This document shows, in pieces, positions 1-8,922 of a stretch of DNA of 15,000 nucleotides. Both the position numbers and the translations under genes were made by a program. Numbering within the stretch: position 1 is the first letter of the stretch; every line of letters begins with the position of its first letter. The stretch spans positions 651,215 to 666,214 of the forward strand of contig NW_004754907.1 of assembly GCF_000188695.1 (NCBI RefSeq), read 5' to 3'. Below the pieces are notes generated by a model that was not told the DNA's origin, made no database searches, and saw nothing but the letters and a program-made list of their open reading frames with translations. The DNA is from Salpingoeca rosetta. Lineage: Eukaryota; Opisthokonta; Choanoflagellata; Craspedida; Salpingoecidae.

Positions 1-31
1 CACACACACACACAACAACACACACACACAC

Positions 32-71
<40 letters not shown>

Positions 72-118
72 CGAACACACACGCACACACACGCACACAA
101 ACACAAACAAACACACAA
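1..118. repeat. CA-rich microsatellite, intronic
   Basis: Imperfect CA array with CGCA and CAAA variants. It begins just downstream (in minus-strand sense) of the proposed donor at 126-125 of the left-edge minus gene, so on that gene's coding strand it is a TG-rich 5' intron segment, like several other introns here. Confidence 0.9.
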
Positions 119-126
119 GCACAAAC

Positions 127-343
127 CAATGTCGTTGACGGTGTCCGTCCACGTTGCAGAGCCCAGACTCGTGTGCATGTGTACATCACCAGACTGCGCG
201 TGCAGGTGAAGGCTACCACTTTTCGCCTCAATCTGTGGCTCCACCTGCTGTTGACCCCAGCACGGCGATGGCGCCACCAACACCAGCAGCGCCAGAACAA
301 CAAACAACATCATCTGCTTTGCCGCAACAACCATCGTCGTCAT
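127..343 (-). CDS. First exon of a secreted protein, partial (runs off left edge)
   Basis: Reading the minus strand from ATG at 343-341 gives MTTMVVAAKQMMLF followed by a Leu/Val-rich core and a PSPCWG segment. This is a textbook signal peptide with likely cleavage near residue 30. A soluble stretch follows (QQQVEPQIEAKSGS, then HLHAQSGDVHMHTSLGS) and ends at NDI. The exon is 72 codons plus one base and stops at a good donor (ATTG followed by gtttgt at 126-121), after which the sequence becomes TG repeats. The frame stays open to the window edge only by translating the repeat, so an intron is more likely. The rest of the gene is outside the window and no family is recognised. An alternative donor lies further upstream (TCTG followed by gtgatg). 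It is divergent from the secreted gene starting at 1150. The signal peptide is seen directly; the exon end is inferred. Confidence 0.6.
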
Positions 344-1149
344 TGTTGGTTTGTTGACGAAAATTAGACATGTTTTGGTTGATGTTTCTACAAACAACAT
401 CATCCCGCACACAAGAACTTGGAAACTCTGCTCCTCTGCTCTGCTTCTGCTCAGCATGTCACATCACTCAGCACTTCAGGCTCTTGTTGTGCCTCTATGC
501 CACTGCCACCAGCAGCAGAGCAGCAACGAGCAGCTACACAGCGCCCCAGCGACCCCCAGGAGCCCTGTTGCTTCGGCTTTCAATGCCACCATGCATGACA
601 TAACTGACACTGCTACTTCACACACAGTACTACAGCAGTCATTGTGTTTCTCAGCGCCACACAACACGTGGGTGTGTGCTTGCACTCATGCATTCATGCA
701 TTCATTTAGTCATTTCGCACTGCTGATCCTCCCCAGACCTCCATCTCTGCGCCAGCCGCTAGCTCGGTAAAATCCTCAACACGATGCACACGTACAGCGG
801 CGGCATCAAATCATTTTCAGAGTTTCTCTTTTGACATCATCAGTTTTATGGGCACAGTGTGTGATGTTGTGATATGACGCCTGAGCGTAGTGGGCATACG
901 ATTGGCTCACTTTCCTCACATGTAGGCCAAATGACTTCAGGCGGTGGTTTTACATCATGGCAGCACAAACAAAGGGCCAAAACACGCGACCTTTTTGCCC
1001 GAAGAACACACCATTCATTCGTCCAAGCCGATCACAACCACGCACGCACGCACGCACGCACGTACAACACAACACATTTTTTCTTCTCCGCCGCTTTCGA
1101 TCAGACCATTTGCTCCTCCCTTCTCATCGACATGTTCATGCGTCCCACC
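344..1149. promoter_or_regulatory. Divergent intergenic region between two secreted-protein genes
   Basis: About 800 bp separate the two start codons on opposite strands, so both promoters and 5' UTRs should lie here. It holds a CGCA tetranucleotide run (1040-1062) and a pyrimidine-rich stretch near 1076-1100. I see no TATA box, RNA gene or convincing coding exon. The open frames present (for example 351-770) have no domain, codon or composition support. Confidence 0.5.
1040..1062. repeat. (CGCA)n tetranucleotide repeat
   Basis: Short perfect run of the CGCA unit in the presumed 5' UTR or promoter of the gene at 1150. Confidence 0.9.
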
Positions 1150-2317
1150 ATGGCAACAAGAACAGCCATGCTTGTGATCATCGTGGCACTGATGGCCGCC
1201 GCCATGGCCTCTGCTGGCCCCCTGTGGCACGGCCACATACGACGGTGAGGCGCAGCTCACCTTCCGCTGCCTTCGTTCCAAGAAGATCCATGAGTACAAG
1301 CAAGGCCGCCTCGACAAGTTTGCCACCACGCTCGCTTCCCAGCTGTCATCCACATGCGGCCTTGCCCAAGTACGTCGTCTGTGGTGGGGAAGTTTGTATG
1401 CTGGGAGTGTGGAACAATGGGATGCACGATAGCACGATGGCTTTCTTATCTGAATGCGATCGCTCACTTGCTGGCTTGCCTGCTTCTTTGGCGTTGATCG
1501 AACGTGTTTGCTCAAGCATATCACATCCACAATAATGCCCGTGCACACCCTCACACTGACAATCAATCAATCGCACACACGCACGCAAATACAAACACAT
1601 GCACACACGCATACCATTGTTAACAGTGTGACCTGAAGTCTGCTGTTGGCTCTGACATCACCCCCGTATCTGGCCTGGACAATGCCCTTCACATCCCTGT
1701 CAAGAATGCTTCCGTACGCTCCCCCATGTTTCCTTTGCTCTGGCTTGTGATTGCGCGATCGCGTTGCTTCTTTGTGCGTTTGTGTACACCCCACCACGTA
1801 CGCACGCATCCACGCGCACACTCACACGCTCAACCACACCTCCCAACACCCAAACGCGCACTTTTGCAAGGTTGTTCAAACCATTGAGACCTGCCTGGAC
1901 GCCAACAAGATCGAGGTCATGCAGTGCAAGCTGAAGCAGGTTGCATATGTTGCTGCTGGAGATGCCGGCGTGTGCGACGGTACGACTTTCACAGCAGCTG
2001 CCGTGATGACAACCAAGTGTCTTCGTGGGCAGCAGCTGGATCAGTTCACAGACGCTCAGCTCGACAAGTTCTCGCAGCAGCTGCGCGACGCCATCCAGGA
2101 CGACTGCGGCCTTGACGTACGTGACCGTGGCGGTGCTGTTGTTGCTGGTTGGTTGTTGTTGTTGGTTGGTTGGTTGTTGTTGCTGTTGTTGTTGTTGTTG
2201 TTGTTGTTGTTTAAGTTGTTGTTGCTGTTGTTGTTGTTGTTGCTGTTGCTGTTGTTGTTGTTTAAGTTGTTGTTGTTGTTGTTTAAGTTGTTGTTGTTGT
2301 TGTTGTTGTTGTTTAAG

Positions 2318-2370
<53 letters not shown>

Positions 2371-2906
2371 GCTGGTTGGTTGTTTGCTTGTTGTTTTTCT
2401 TCTTATTCTTCTTGTCGGCAGTGGTGTTGATGGTGGCTTGCTGTGTGTGCAGTCAATTACATTTCACGTGCTTTCTGTAGTGAACAGGCACAAGGGAAGG
2501 TGCCGTGCTGCTCTTGTCACATACATTGTTGATGCCTGCTCTGGTTTATTGGTTCTGTGGCAGGAATGCGCACTGTCGCTCAAGGACGGCTCCGCGGTGA
2601 CGCCGCTCTCAAGCAACGAGTTTTCCGTTGCCGCCAGAGATGAAGGGGTGGGTAATCGCAAAGCTGGAGGGACGTGAGATGTGTGCACGCGCATGTATTG
2701 TACACTTGTCACTGCACTGCATTGTTGCATTGTTGCATGGTCAACTCACACACTCATCTGCATGTACGCATATGCACACACATATCATACACCACGCATC
2801 ACATCACCCTCGACAGGTTGTGACGGCTCTGCAGTCGTGCAAGCTTCGCTTTCATCGGTGCAAAGTCACAAACGTGGAGGAAGCCATGACGACCACAACG
2901 ACGACG

Positions 2907-2958
<52 letters not shown>

Positions 2959-3953
2959 CCACCACCACAACAACAACAACAACGACAACGACAACGACGA
3001 CTTGTACAACCACTGTCACCACAGCCGGCACAGCAACAGTTGGTCAGTCAAAATGGACAGACGTCATGTTCGCTTCCAACGGCATTGGGTACGCGTGCCC
3101 TGGTTCATCGACATATGTGATGACCATTGACCCCAGCGACGACAGCGTCAACGCAACAGCCATTGATGTGTCTGCATACGGCACGAACCTGAACTGGTAC
3201 GGCGGCGCATTCTCTGACGGATACGCCATCTGCGTCCCATATCATTTGAAAAACATCGCGCTTATCATTGACACCAGCGACAACAGCTTCAGCACCACTA
3301 CCTTTTCAACGTCTTGCTCCAGCGCTTGCTACCGCGGGGCCGCTGCTGCCAACGGCAAGGTCTACGGCACGCCTTATCGCGCATCCGAGCTCCTCATCAT
3401 CGACGCCGCGACCGGCACCGCAGACACCAGCATCGACGTGTCTGCTTACGCACCAGGCGTCACCTACAAGTGGATTGGTGCCGAGGTAGCTGCTGACGGC
3501 CGCATCTTCATGGCGCCGTGGAACAGCAACAACGTCCTCGTCGTCGATCCCGACACGAACGCCATCTCCACCATTGCCACCCCAGCCTTCGAAAAAGCCT
3601 TCGCGGACCTTGTCGCAGCACCAAATGGCCTCCTCTTTGGCGTTCCCTCGTGCGCCACCTACGTACTCATTGTGGATCCAAGCGACGACAGCGTCGACAC
3701 CACCAGCATCACCGGCCTCAGCTCCAGCACCTTCAAGTGGCTCGGTGGCGCTGCTGCTTCAGATGGCCTTGTGTACATGGTCCCGTCGAGTGCCTCAACC
3801 GTCCTCGCTGTGGACCCAACAACCCTGCAAGTCATGCAAGCATCCTCACCAGCTAAATACTGCGACTACGCCAGCACCTCTGACAATGGTGCTGTGTACT
3901 CGACAACAGGCTATTCCTCCGCCTTCTTGGTGATCGAGCCAACGTGCGCGTGA
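1150..3953 (+). CDS. Secreted protein: signal peptide, two six-Cys modules, Thr stalk, seven-unit propeller-like domain (frame break in exon 1)
   Basis: Five exons: 1150-1369, 1627-1713, 1871-2116, 2564-2647 and 2817-3953, all joined by phase-0 GT-AG introns; about 590 residues. The start has a strong Kozak context (CACCATGG); ATGs at 1132 and 1138 are alternatives. Residues 1-22 form a signal peptide ending near AMASA. Two tandem six-Cys modules follow (about 25-135 and 135-230) with matching spacing: C-x14-CLR-x26-CGL and CGLxxC, then VV...C. Next come 38 consecutive Thr (237-274) and, from about 288, seven repeats of about 45 residues built on a W-x-G...DG.xY..P...VLxIDP pattern, which suggests a seven-bladed beta-propeller. 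A surface or secreted role is inferred; the ligand is unknown. The signal peptide and the first module are in different frames, with a break near the C5 run at 1218-1222. The gene is either an assembly error or a broken allele. The family is not recognised. Confidence 0.8.
1218..1222 (+). other. Frame break at a C5 homopolymer
   Basis: The signal-peptide frame runs into a TGA at 1246-1248, while the six-Cys module is encoded in the next frame from about 1223. The latter frame is closed just upstream by a TGA at about 1189. No intron of credible size joins the two. A one-base length difference in the C5 run would make exon 1 continuous with the rest. Confidence 0.7.
2135..2378 (+). repeat. TTG-array with TTTAAG interruptions (intron 3)
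   Basis: Long TTG trinucleotide array with CTG variants and four TTTAAG interruptions at 2210, 2261, 2282 and 2312. The intervals between them are 51, 21 and 30 bases, all multiples of three. It fills most of the intron 2117-2563 of the secreted gene and creates spurious Leu/Cys-rich open frames. Confidence 0.95.
2889..3002 (+). repeat. Coding ACN array: 38 consecutive threonine codons
   Basis: From the codon after ATG 2886-2888 to the codon before TGT 3003-3005, all 38 codons are ACN. They are mostly ACA, with ACG at both ends and a central ACC cluster. It lies in exon 5 and joins the six-Cys modules to the propeller-like domain. Mixed codon use suggests the peptide is selected as well as the DNA repeat. 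A mucin-like O-glycosylated stalk is a reasonable inference. Confidence 0.95.
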
Positions 3954-4675
3954 GCTGACTTGTGTTGTTCGCACAATCGTGGCACTGTCTGGATCAATCG
4001 CACCTCTGTGCTTTTGTTTTCTGTCATGGCTCTTGTCCTCATTGCTGCTGCTTGCTTGTTGTGTTTATGTGTGCGTGTGTGCCTCTGTGTCTGTGTACGT
4101 TGTAGGCAAGTGTGTGTGTGTGTGTTTTGTGTAGGACTGGATGGATGTGTGTGGTTGTTTTGCCGCGTGGCATTCTTACACCGCTTGGTGGTTGTTTGCC
4201 ACTTGGCCTGATTGGTTCTCGGGTTCTTCGCTCGTCATCCTCATCAAACACGAGTTGCAAGTGGGGTCCTGGTGCTCGTGTTTGACTGTGCATTGTACCT
4301 TCTTTAACACCACACGAGGGCGCTTCTTCAGTGCTTCGTTTCGTCTCAGTTCCCCATTGCGGTCTTTGTCTGATGGTGTTGGCGCTCTTTTTTATCTGTC
4401 TGATGAATACATAACACAGCATGAGCACGCATGCAAGCAAACCGCGCAAGATCAGCACATCAGATTCTGAACCAAACAACAAGACGAAACTCCTCCTGAC
4501 CGAGGACACAAACACCACTAGATCCGAACCCTTGCTGGCCTCCCTCGCACATTGTGCCTGTCTGTATTCCCCGTGCTTGATTGTTGTCACTTATCTTATC
4601 ACCTTGTCTTCTTTATTGCGACCACGTGTCCCGCACAGAATGCAGCAAGACCTTACTCCAAGTCGCAGTCAAACA

Positions 4676-4678
<3 letters not shown>

Positions 4679-4709
<31 letters not shown>
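4679..4709. repeat. (AC)n microsatellite
   Basis: Perfect dinucleotide run of about 15 units in the convergent intergenic region. Confidence 0.95.
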
Positions 4710-4713
<4 letters not shown>

Positions 4714-5341
4714 CACACCAGTCACATCACAACAGCATAGCCGTCTTCCTGCGCCACAACCCAACCGGACCACATCACGTCATACATGTCCAACGAAACA
4801 TTCCATTGAAGGATGGTGTACTGGGAAAAGTTTTGCGTGAGAGACGCGGCAGCGTTTGTGTCTCGTAGGTGCGAGGAGTCTTGGAGTGTGCACTTTATGG
4901 GGCTGCCACATCACCTCACCTGCATGAGAACAAAGACTGAGAAGCCTAGAAACTGCAAGTATGTAATCAACGAGCTCGCAGTTGAGCGTTGGAAGAGAGA
5001 CGGCCAGACACTTTATGCCTTTCCATCATTTCACGTCACACATCAACAGAAGAGAAGATGCGAGTCAGTGGGTCGCGCATGCACTGTTTTCAACTTGTAC
5101 AACCCCAACAACAAAACAAAACGTCTAATTGGCGTAACCCTACATGCAGCCCTCAGGTACTCTTGTGCAACAATATCCTTACCGCGAGCAGCGCATATGA
5201 AGCATGCAGGCGTTTCCAAACTACCAACCCTTCCATGACGTCAAGCAACCAAAGTTGACTAGAACACCACAAAATTGAGGAGGCTCACAACCCCCACCCA
5301 GTCAAGCGCTGGAATGAGCGAGGTTCGGATATTCAATACCC

Positions 5342-5435
5342 CGAGTTCCCTTCCGTCTCTTCCCACTTCCCTTCCGTCTCCTTCCCGCCTCCCTTCCGCC
5401 TCCGTTCTACCCGCCATCGGTCCTTCCCTCCAGTT
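5342..5435. repeat. Polypyrimidine tract with short tandem units
   Basis: Almost pure C/T on the plus strand. Contains two copies of TTCCCTTCCGTCTC and a related third copy. It lies just downstream of the minus gene's stop, so in that transcript it would be purine-rich 3' UTR. Confidence 0.85.
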
Positions 5436-5440
5436 GTGTG

Positions 5441-7711
5441 TCACGTGGGTTTCCTGTGTTTGCCAGCCACCAGCAAGCGTGTCATCTCCTCGAGAGGGCG
5501 GTTCACAAAAACCGTGTCAGGCCAGAGCCACACTTTGTCTGGCGTCGTGCACCTGTGAACCACGAGGCAGCGCACAGACGAAAGGCCCTCCAAGGTATCA
5601 AACGTGCATGCAGCGAGCACGAGCGTGTGGATACCTTGCAGGCCCGCACTGTCCTCAATGGCACAGGAGCGTAGGCGGCATGTTGGCGTGTCATACACGC
5701 GCAAGTCAGACACGCCCACAGTTGCGCCCTCCACGGTCAGGGAACTGATGGAGGCCAAGGTACCTCGGCCGTGGCAGAAGCCAAGCCACACGCGAGTACA
5801 ATGCGTAATGTCCCCATTGAAGGAGGCACATGAGATGCGCAGGTTCTGGCGACCAGAGAGCAGGTGCACGTTGTCGATGCGCGGATAGGTAAAGTGGCCG
5901 TCAATGAACAACTCTGGTACCGCTGCCACCAGCTGGCTGTCGAGGCGTTCCGCGATTGAGATCCGCAGGTGCTTCACACACAGTGGCACAGGCGCATCCA
6001 CACAGACATTCTCGAGGCTGACATGTGCGTGGGATGGAATGCCGGCCAAGTCGCGCATACTAGCCACACCGCCACTGAGCTCCAGCCTGCTGACTCGGCG
6101 TGCAAGGTTGGCGAGCTCTTCACGGCTGAGGCGCGTGTACCGCAAATCAAGCAACACTGTGTCAGCGTGATGGAATTCGGGCACGGGAGGTGAAGAGCCA
6201 GTGTCATCCCGAACCACCAATCTGCGCAGGATTGGAGGGCACGTAATCCGCCGCACCCCGGCATGAATTAGTTCAATGCGGCTTGCCTGGGGGAGGTGCA
6301 GCGTGTTTGGCGCCTTACTCAACCGCAGCAGCTTGACACGGGTGGCGTTGAGAGTGTGCACGCTGCTGCTCAGCGGCATATCGCGGAGCTCAATGTCTTG
6401 AGCGGATGCCACCACAGAAAGTCCATTGGTAACACAGACCTTGTTGAGGATAAGCTTGGTCACGCGGTGCAGGGGCGTTAGATCAGCAGCGGCGTTGTCA
6501 TCCAGCTGAATGCAGGGAACGCTGGCGATGGCGCTGTCCGCGTCGAGTGGAACAGAGTGGTGAGTGTCAAACCGGCGCACGTTGTGGATGTTGCCGTGAA
6601 TGGCCTGCCGCTGCTTGTTCGCGAACCAGTGCACGCGTTGCACGGTGGACAGTCTCATCTGCTCGACTTCGGCGAACAGGGAGCGAATTGTGAGCTCGTT
6701 GATGTTGCACGCAGACAGTGACGAGAGCGACGTTTTCACGTGAAGCGCGACGCGATCTCCACGCGCATTTCCCAAAGCCCGCGTGCGCAGTTCGTGGAAG
6801 CGGTCGGCATCTCTCTGATCATTCAAGTTGGCTTCGAGGGAAAACAGCGCGGGGGTGGCGTTGATTGGGTGCGTTTCACTTCCTCCGACCGTGTGGCGGG
6901 ACTGCGTGTCGGATGGGTCTGTGCGTGAGTCCATTGGGGCAGGCGTATCCTCCTTGTCACCCTTGGACTGTGGAACGTGTTGGCTCTGTTGGTCAGAGCC
7001 ATCATGACTTGCGGTGTGGTCGTGGTCAGCTGCACCCGAGCGGTCAGGCTGCGTACCACACCAAGCCTCCAGGTTCCCAAGTGACGCGTAGGAGACGCGA
7101 CCAAAGCGGGCGAAGGAGCGCCAAAAGTCAGCCAGCGCTAAAGGAGACCTCAGCCTCGTGCGTAAGAAGGCACATTCACTGTCCCAAGTTGCACCGAGCC
7201 AGCTGTACACGAGGAAGCGGTTCTCCAGCCAAACGCCCCGACTGGAAGCTGGGCGGTCGTGACGGCTTGATCGCTGCGGTGGGCCTGCTTTTTGCTCGAG
7301 GATCTGTAGCGGCGTGTTCGCATGAGGGCACAACGGCGAACGAGCGCCTGCAATCCCTTTCTGGAACGCGTCAATGAATATCTTGAGATCACGACGCGCG
7401 ATGGCCATCCGCCAGACGTGTGTGCTCAGCACATCAGCCAGGCACCACTTTGGCATGGCCCATGGCAGGTCGTGGTACAGCTGACGGCACGTCAGCATGA
7501 GGTTGACAAAGGCGCGCGCAGTGTCCCGCTTCACTTCATGGACATGCTTCTTCGTCCACACACTTGCGTCCTCCAAAGGGTCTTCGAGACCATCCCAATC
7601 TGCTACAGCGTTACAAACGAAGGGAATTCTTCTTAGTGTGGTTGAGGCCATGCTGGACATGAGCAGTTGCTCTGCAACCAGCACCCACACGCTGCTGCTG
7701 TCGCAGGACAT
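5441..7711 (-). CDS. Intronless LRR-like protein with possible F-box-like N-terminus
   Basis: A single open frame of 756 residues, starting at MSCDSSS (ATG 7711-7709) and ending at HRKPT. Residues about 50-75 (FVNLMLTCRQLYHDLPW) resemble the second half of an F-box-like helix pair, but this is weak. A His/Ser/Asp-rich, probably disordered linker spans about 222-277. From about 411 to 730 there are irregular leucine-rich repeats of about 22-25 residues (for example THLVL/RLVV/KLLRL-type strands such as TKLILNKV and SRLELSGG), giving a solenoid. If the F-box is real, the role would be a substrate receptor for a cullin-RING ligase; otherwise it is a cytoplasmic LRR protein. The frame is open up to 7915, but that extension is Pro-rich low complexity in the promoter region, so the inner Met is preferred. 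It lacks introns, unlike all its neighbours. No specific family is recognised. Confidence 0.75.
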   Translation of the reverse strand: MSCDSSSVWVLVAEQLLMSSMASTTLRRIPFVCNAVADWDGLEDPLEDASVWTKKHVHEVKRDTARAFVNLMLTCRQLYHDLPWAMPKWCLADVLSTHVWRMAIARRDLKIFIDAFQKGIAGARSPLCPHANTPLQILEQKAGPPQRSSRHDRPASSRGVWLENRFLVYSWLGATWDSECAFLRTRLRSPLALADFWRSFARFGRVSYASLGNLEAWCGTQPDRSGAADHDHTASHDGSDQQSQHVPQSKGDKEDTPAPMDSRTDPSDTQSRHTVGGSETHPINATPALFSLEANLNDQRDADRFHELRTRALGNARGDRVALHVKTSLSSLSACNINELTIRSLFAEVEQMRLSTVQRVHWFANKQRQAIHGNIHNVRRFDTHHSVPLDADSAIASVPCIQLDDNAAADLTPLHRVTKLILNKVCVTNGLSVVASAQDIELRDMPLSSSVHTLNATRVKLLRLSKAPNTLHLPQASRIELIHAGVRRITCPPILRRLVVRDDTGSSPPVPEFHHADTVLLDLRYTRLSREELANLARRVSRLELSGGVASMRDLAGIPSHAHVSLENVCVDAPVPLCVKHLRISIAERLDSQLVAAVPELFIDGHFTYPRIDNVHLLSGRQNLRISCASFNGDITHCTRVWLGFCHGRGTLASISSLTVEGATVGVSDLRVYDTPTCRLRSCAIEDSAGLQGIHTLVLAACTFDTLEGLSSVRCLVVHRCTTPDKVWLWPDTVFVNRPLEEMTRLLVAGKHRKPT

Positions 7712-7975
7712 GTGAAGTGTGCAGTGTGCTGTGTATGTTTGGGAGTTCGGGGGAGGGGTTGGTGGGGGAGGTGGATGCTTGGATGTGGGAGGGTGGAAGG
7801 GTGGATATCTAAGAGAAGCTATGTGGGAGGGTGGATGTGAGGATGTGAGGGTGCTTGTGTTGTTGTGGTTGAAATGACTGCGCTGTTGTCCTGCTTGCTC
7901 CTGCTGGCAAGCCACTACTGGAATCAGGCTGGTGGCCTATTTTCAGGCCAAACAAACAAACACCAAGGCGAGAGG
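7712..7975. promoter_or_regulatory. Head-to-head (bidirectional) promoter region
   Basis: Only 264 bp separate the start codons of the minus LRR-like gene and plus MON1, so promoters and both 5' UTRs must share this space. The left half is strongly G-rich on the plus strand, with a repeated GGGAGGGTGGA unit (near 7788 and 7824). No TATA box is seen. Shared regulation is inferred from spacing only. Confidence 0.5.
7741..7801 (+). repeat. G-rich tract with quadruplex-type G-runs
   Basis: Runs of three or more G at 7741-7743, 7749-7753, 7755-7758 and 7764-7768, with loops of 5, 1 and 5 bases, satisfy the usual G3+N1-7 pattern. More GGG runs follow to about 7801. It lies in the bidirectional promoter on the MON1 coding strand. 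Confidence 0.75.
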
Positions 7976-8505
7976 ATGAGCAGCAGCCAACAGGAGCAGC
8001 ACCTCGCTGATGCGACGGAGCTGGAGGAGCTGGAGCGGCGGCTGACCCTGGAGAGTGAGGGCTTGGATCTCGATGGGGAGCCCGGAGCACACGTGGATGA
8101 CGACGGCGAAGGTGGCAATGGTGGTGATGGTGAGCTTGGCGGCGAGGACGAGGATGACAACCCGCTGGAGTTGTCAAAGCCGGACGTGGTATTTCACATG
8201 GAGGATTCGTTCAACCAGCACGACGATGACGAGGACATGGACGACGATGATGCGGGCGAGAACGATGCGATGACAGAGGGTGACAGAGGCGAGGACGCAC
8301 GTGCTTCGAGAGGGAACAGTTTCCGTGCTGGCGAGGGTGAGGGAAAGCGGAGTCGCGCGGGCAGCAATGTTCGACGTGCTTACGAGGAGCTGTCGCAAGG
8401 GCGCTCCCCAACAGTCCGTTCACATGCCAGCTCCATCACCTCTCGACATGACACCGAGGAGCCACAAAGGACAGGTGTGTGTGTGTGTGGGGAGGGGGGA
8501 AAGGC

Positions 8506-8562
<57 letters not shown>

Positions 8563-8888
8563 GCGCGCTTTGGTGTGCGAGTTCCTTTGTGTGCGTGTAT
8601 GTGCGACACTAATCTAGTTCCCCAACTTTTCTGCTCGGTCTGAGGTAACCTACTAAGACTAATAGCCCGAAATACCCGAAATTACAGGTCATCCTAGAAG
8701 AAGCGGAAGAATGTGGAACTTGAATGATTTTGCTACATTGGCATGCACCTGGGCATTATACACAGACCCGCGGTGATCGGACCTCTTGGTGCCAGCTGTG
8801 TGACTAGAAAAATCTGCTAACCGTCTCATACCGTTGTCTTCGAAATGACGGCTGCAAAGCCGCATCGTTAGAGACTCTCTGTTTTTTG

Positions 8889-8922
<34 letters not shown>

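Larger units (their letters stand above)
3954..5440. other. Convergent 3' intergenic region, no convincing gene
   Basis: Lies between the stop codons of the plus gene (3953) and the minus gene (5441) and must contain both 3' UTRs. It holds TG-rich sequence near 4060-4130, a CA array (4679-4709) and a polypyrimidine tract (5342-5435). The open frames at 4039-4590 (minus) and 4813-5238 (plus) show no recognisable domain. No canonical AATAAA signal, tRNA or snRNA was recognised. Confidence 0.5.

Noticed and set aside
351..770. 139-codon plus-strand open frame left of the secreted gene
   Set aside because: No domain, no splice context, and its sequence overlaps the start of the better-supported minus-strand exon region; composition looks random.
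1751..2677. 308-codon frame with long Leu runs
   Set aside because: It does include the true exons 1871-2116 and 2564-2647, but the Leu runs are intron 3 TTG repeat read through; a GT-AG intron 2117-2563 fits in phase.
4039..4590. 183-codon minus-strand open frame with a hydrophobic patch
   Set aside because: Its C-terminal part reads through TG/CA-rich sequence (HTHTH-type peptides) and there is no recognisable domain; likely chance frame in the 3' region.
4813..5238. 141-codon plus-strand open frame in complex sequence
   Set aside because: No domain, Kozak or splice support; kept only as part of an unexplained gap.
7712..7915. 68-residue N-terminal extension of the LRR-like protein
   Set aside because: Pro/His-rich low complexity from the G-rich promoter strand and almost reaching MON1; the inner Met at 7711 is preferred, though an upstream start is not excluded.
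7865..7975. Upstream in-frame ATG for MON1 giving a hydrophobic leader
   Set aside because: MON1 is a cytosolic peripheral protein; the leader looks like a signal or membrane segment and lies in the shared promoter.
8604..8889. Possible RNA polymerase III gene or snRNA (a GGTCCGATCACC box B-like stretch on the minus strand)
   Set aside because: No box A at suitable distance, no terminator in the right place and no resemblance to tRNA or U snRNAs.
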